Positions 63,544 through 64,000 of a stretch of 64,000 nucleotides of DNA are shown piece after piece. The notes under the pieces are model-generated. The model saw nothing but the letters and a program-made list of their open reading frames with translations, was not told the origin of the DNA and made no database searches. Origin of the DNA: an uncultured Bradyrhizobium sp. (GTDB taxonomy: Bacteria; Pseudomonadota; Alphaproteobacteria; Rhizobiales; Xanthobacteraceae). The stretch is taken from positions 22,503 to 86,502 of the forward strand of contig NZ_CAKZHY010000052.1 of assembly GCF_936928535.1 (NCBI RefSeq), written 5' to 3'. The position numbers and the translations under genes were made by a program. Every line of letters begins with the position of its first letter. Position 1 is the stretch's first letter.

Positions 63544-64000
63544 ATGAAGTTTTTCACAGGATGTGTGGCTGCCGCCGCGCTGGCGCTGGTGGCAAATGCC
63601 GCGGAGGCCCAAGTTCTGCCGAACGGAACCGCGCGGGGAGGCTATGTCGCGGTCTCGGATTTCGACGGGCCTTACGCGCCGGCGGAGGCCGCGCCACCAC
63701 CTCCGGCTCGCTACGGATACGGTTACGGCTATGAGGAACGAGGCCCGGAACCGGCGCTGCTGCCGGCCATCGAGGTCTATGCCGTGCTGCGCGACAACGG
63801 CTTTTCGCCGCTCGGCATCCCGCATTTGCGCGGCGTCGTCTACACCATCGCGGTGATCGACCGTCGCGGCGACGATGGCCGGCTTGTGATCGACGCCCGC
63901 GACGGCCGCATCATCCGCTTCATGCCGGCCGCTGACGCCTATGGCATGGCTCCCGCGTACGAGGTGCCGTCGGTTGCACCTTACCGCCCACAAAGTGCGC
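63544..64000 (+). CDS. secreted hypothetical protein, cut by window edge
   Basis: Reading from the ATG at 63544 gives 152 codons with no stop before the edge. A signal peptide ends at AEA (MKFFTGCVAAAALALVANAAEA). A Pro/Tyr/Gly-rich stretch (PPPPARYGYGYGYEERGP) is followed by VYAVLRDNGFSPLGIPHLRGVVYTIAVIDRRGDDGRLVIDARDGRIIRF, which resembles a PepSY-type fold with the common VIDARDGRII end. It is probably periplasmic. The C-terminus lies beyond the window. Confidence 0.75.
   Translation, partial: MKFFTGCVAAAALALVANAAEAQVLPNGTARGGYVAVSDFDGPYAPAEAAPPPPARYGYGYGYEERGPEPALLPAIEVYAVLRDNGFSPLGIPHLRGVVYTIAVIDRRGDDGRLVIDARDGRIIRFMPAADAYGMAPAYEVPSVAPYRPQSA

Overview
The window looks like chromosome from a Bradyrhizobium-type alphaproteobacterium (Nitrobacteraceae). 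This rests on uniformly high G+C, the phyR-nepR-ecfG general stress module, homospermidine rather than spermidine synthesis, a DUF3551 secreted protein, orphan Bug-type and TrpX-type binding proteins, an alphaproteobacterial Zur box, and several families of long imperfect palindromes between genes. I see no phage, insertion sequence, integrase, CRISPR array, rRNA or tRNA. The placement is inference from gene content; no database was searched.

Layout. 1-10.8 kb is an acyl-CoA catabolic island: a truncated acyl-CoA ligase, thiolase, a divergent TetR regulator, a short-chain dehydrogenase, a crotonase, a feruloyl-CoA-synthase-like ligase, three acyl-CoA dehydrogenases and a nitroreductase. It could activate and beta-oxidise an aromatic or branched acid. 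10.9-12.8 kb is the general stress core (EcfG sigma factor, NepR anti-sigma, PhyR anti-anti-sigma). 12.8-22 kb holds a SnoaL-like protein, two secreted hypotheticals, HtpG, an orphan MdtC-like RND pump, a DUF3551 protein and a TTT binding protein. 22.1-26.5 kb has a FATP-type ligase followed by a tight acyl carrier protein / AMP-ligase / ketoreductase-like operon.

26.5-30.5 kb holds a small stress-promoter gene, a DUF3095 protein with a cyclase-like motif layout, a DUF2147 protein, a GNAT enzyme and superoxide dismutase. 30.6-35.6 kb is a zinc operon behind a near-perfect Zur box: a His-rich membrane peptide, ZnuCBA, a His-rich COG0523 GTPase and a WD40 protein. 35.6-37.6 kb has MgtC, a small stress-promoter membrane protein and an acetoacetate decarboxylase-like protein. 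37.6-43.8 kb (minus strand) is a polyamine region: ornithine decarboxylase behind a structured leader, GNAT, RidA, homospermidine synthase and an exported argininosuccinate-lyase homologue. 44-54.7 kb contains an M3 peptidase, a DUF1007-NicO nickel/cobalt exporter pair, MAPEG, ferrochelatase, a TrpX-type binding protein, a Band 7-NfeD pair, an HxlR regulator facing a carboxymuconolactone-decarboxylase-family gene, and KdsD. 54.8-63 kb has an outer-membrane barrel and the two glutamate synthase subunits (gltD, gltB); a secreted protein runs off the right edge.

A cross-cutting signal is the motif GGAAC-N16/17-CGTT, the known EcfG promoter. It occurs before phyR (as CGTA), before two small uncharacterised genes and before the superoxide dismutase, so the stress module probably controls several genes in this window. 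The least explained elements are the ACP-ligase-reductase operon, the zinc operon's WD40 protein and His-rich peptide, the DUF3095 cyclase-like protein, and the two small stress-promoter proteins.
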